64,000 bases of DNA. Source: an uncultured Eggerthellaceae bacterium. Lineage in GTDB: Bacteria; Actinomycetota; Coriobacteriia; Coriobacteriales; Eggerthellaceae. The notes under the pieces are model-generated. The model saw nothing but the letters and a program-made list of their open reading frames with translations, was not told where the DNA came from and did no database searches. The stretch lies in contig CALULI010000006.1 in NCBI GenBank assembly GCA_944321455.1, positions 310,001 to 374,000 of the forward strand, read 5' to 3'. Numbering within the stretch: the first letter of the stretch is position 1; the number at the start of each line of letters is the position of its first letter. The position numbers and the translations under genes were made by a program. Shown piece by piece: positions 61,072 through 64,000 of the stretch.

Positions 61072-62364
61072 TTACTCCCAGGCGCTACGTCCCTGCAAGG
61101 CTTTCTTGCCAATATCGGTGCGGAACTGCTTTCCTTCGAAGTTGATCAGATCGCACGCACGATACGCCTGTTCGCGTGCCTGTTCGAAGGTATCCCCTAA
61201 GGCAACAACATTGAGCACGCGGCCACCTGCGGTAATCAGTTCGCCATCTTCGTTAACAGCGGTACCTGCATGGAAGACGATAACGTCATCAAGTGCTTCT
61301 GCTTCAGATACGCCCAAGATTACCTTGCCCTTTTCATATGATCCTGGATAACCTTCGCTTGCCAAAACAACGCTGACCGCCCACTTATCAGACCATGACA
61401 GCTTGATATCTTCGGGGCGTCCCTGGGCAACGGCGTACATAATATCAACAAGATCGCCCTGCAAACGAGGCAGAACAACCTGCGTTTCAGGGTCACCAAA
61501 ACGGGCATTGAATTCCAGAACCTGAGGACCATCAGGCGTCAACATGAAACCGCCATAGAGGCAACCGCGGTAATCAAACGTGAACGGATCTTTAGCCGTT
61601 GCAGCTGCAGCTGTTTCCATAACGTCATACATGGTGGCCATTTCTTCCTTGGTCACAATAGGCACTGGCGAATACACGCCCATACCACCCGTGTTAGGAC
61701 CAAGGTCGCCATCGAAGGCGCGCTTGTGGTCTTGCGCAGGAGCCATGCAGAATGCTTTGCCGTTTGAAACAAACGCCAACAGTGAACATTCAGGACCTGT
61801 GAGCATTTCTTCTACCACAACGGTCTGGCCTGCTTCGCCAAACGAACCGCTAAAGCACGAGTCAACTGCTTCAAGAGCAACCTCAAGCGTGTCAGCAACA
61901 ATAACGCCCTTGCCTGCTGCTAAACCATCAGCCTTAACAACCAGCGGTGCGCCCAACTCTTCGCAAAATGCGCGGGCTTCGTCTGCATCGGTAAAGCTTT
62001 TATAACGAGCCGTTGGAATGTTGTTTGCTTCCATAAAGCGCTTGCTGTAGGTCTTGGAACCTTCCAGCTGAGCGCCCTGAGCGTTAGGGCCAAACACCGC
62101 AATGCCTGCTTCGCGCAGCACATCGGCAACGCCAGCTACCAAGGGGGCTTCAGGACCAATAACCACCATCTCAATGGCATGTTCTTGAGCAAACGCTAAA
62201 ACGTCTTGACCTGATTCAGCTGATAGACCTGCAACATTAGTAGCAATAGCGCTGGTGCCACCATTGCCTGGTGCAACGTACAGATTGTCGCACTGAGGCG
62301 ATTTTGCAAGCGCCCATGAAATAGCATGTTCGCGTCCACCAGAACCTAAAACAAGGATATTCAC
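61072..62364 (-). CDS. purD: Phosphoribosylamine-glycine ligase
   Basis: A 430-aa ATP-grasp enzyme of purine synthesis. The GTG at 62364 (product (M)NILVLGSGGREHAIS) is the family start and has AGAGGG upstream; a longer frame to 62406 has no such support. 'NLYVAPGNGGTSA', 'VVIGPEAPLVAGVADVLRE', 'PLVVKADGLAAGKGVIVAD', 'HKRAFDGDLGPNTGGMGVYS' and 'VLEFNARFGDPETQVVLPR' are complete. purA lies upstream on the same strand, about 100 bp away. Confidence 0.96.
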   Translation of the reverse strand: MNILVLGSGGREHAISWALAKSPQCDNLYVAPGNGGTSAIATNVAGLSAESGQDVLAFAQEHAIEMVVIGPEAPLVAGVADVLREAGIAVFGPNAQGAQLEGSKTYSKRFMEANNIPTARYKSFTDADEARAFCEELGAPLVVKADGLAAGKGVIVADTLEVALEAVDSCFSGSFGEAGQTVVVEEMLTGPECSLLAFVSNGKAFCMAPAQDHKRAFDGDLGPNTGGMGVYSPVPIVTKEEMATMYDVMETAAAATAKDPFTFDYRGCLYGGFMLTPDGPQVLEFNARFGDPETQVVLPRLQGDLVDIMYAVAQGRPEDIKLSWSDKWAVSVVLASEGYPGSYEKGKVILGVSEAEALDDVIVFHAGTAVNEDGELITAGGRVLNVVALGDTFEQAREQAYRACDLINFEGKQFRTDIGKKALQGRSAWE

Positions 62365-62463
62365 CGAAATCCCTCTTTCCCTACGGTGGCTGAGCACTTC
62401 GCACAACCACGCTTTAACAACAATGGCAGACCATCGTCTGCCATTGCATTCACACCTTTGATA

Positions 62464-63819
<1,356 letters not shown>

Positions 63820-63855
63820 CTACATGCGACTAAATATAACAACTAACAAATAATA

Positions 63856-64000
63856 CTATAGTTCGACCAAATTACTCTCTGAATCAATCTCCTTGATAAG
63901 CTCTGCAACGTCTTTATGACAGGTAAACAGGATAATTTGGCGCTTTTTGGACAATTCGCACAGCGCTTTGATGGCCGCGCGACGGCGTTCGTGATCGAAA
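63856..64000 (-). CDS. AAA-type ATPase, C-terminal end (cut by window edge)
   Basis: The last 47 codons before a TAG (63858-63856): 'FDHERRRAAIKALCELSKKR', 'QIILFTCHKDVAELIKEID'. 'QIILFTCH' is the switch strand near the end of SMC/SbcC/RecF-like ATPases; the 'R(R)AAIKAL' helix follows a D-loop that would lie beyond the edge. Probably a YhaN/SbcC-like DNA repair ATPase; the exact family cannot be told from this piece. Confidence 0.6.
   Translation of the reverse strand, partial: FDHERRRAAIKALCELSKKRQIILFTCHKDVAELIKEIDSESNLVEL

Overview
The window looks like the chromosome of a low-to-mid G+C anaerobic actinobacterium, most likely of class Coriobacteriia (Eggerthellaceae-like). This is inference. 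It rests on gene content (type III glutamine synthetase beside a two-subunit glutamate synthase, a complete early menaquinone block with a MenE-MenC fusion, the HypF-HypC-HypD hydrogenase maturation genes, a Tat-type secreted protein) and on protein style. No 16S rRNA gene is present to settle it. Nearly all backbone genes lie on the minus strand, so 'downstream' mostly means towards lower coordinates.

Backbone, left part (1-10.3 kb): lysine and nitrogen assimilation. dapF and the 5' part of dapL, then gltB-gltD-glnN in transcription order. At 10.6-11.7 kb lies an overlapping pair of unknown or ASCH-domain genes.

Element (12,000-29,013): a G+C-richer island inserted in the 3' half of an initiator tRNA-fMet gene. 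A 46-bp segment of that tRNA is repeated at both ends. The right copy keeps the tRNA intact; the left copy is a bare 3' half, next to what looks like the tRNA's displaced terminator. Inside are three Cys-rich unknown genes, a phage-like leucine-rich-repeat protein, a complete type I restriction-modification operon (a small ribbon-helix-helix gene, hsdR, hsdM, hsdS, an unknown 272-aa gene), a DUF3800 plus PBECR-like nuclease pair, an intact portal gene, an unknown plus-strand gene, and remnants of both terminase subunits and of the integrase. The island appears to be a decayed prophage that kept defence or cargo genes and can no longer move by itself.

Backbone, middle (29-43 kb): an Hsp20 gene under a CIRCE operator, a HipB-like regulator, then a long minus-strand series mazG-menF-menD-menH-menB-menEC (chorismate to 1,4-dihydroxy-2-naphthoyl-CoA), followed by a NERD protein, an ACT protein, folE, exonuclease III, a membrane protein and purC.

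Backbone, right part (43-64 kb): a two-component system, a divergent Tat-type secreted protein, purB, two TrkA-type potassium regulators, a double-psi beta-barrel cell-wall protein with a long leader, PspC- and PH-domain membrane proteins, hypD-hypC-hypF-pgi (listed left to right), tRNA-Phe, purD, purA and the end of an AAA-type ATPase gene. Short degenerate tandem repeats recur at gene ends in this backbone (34.8, 36.8, 43.4, 45.1 and 52.6 kb).
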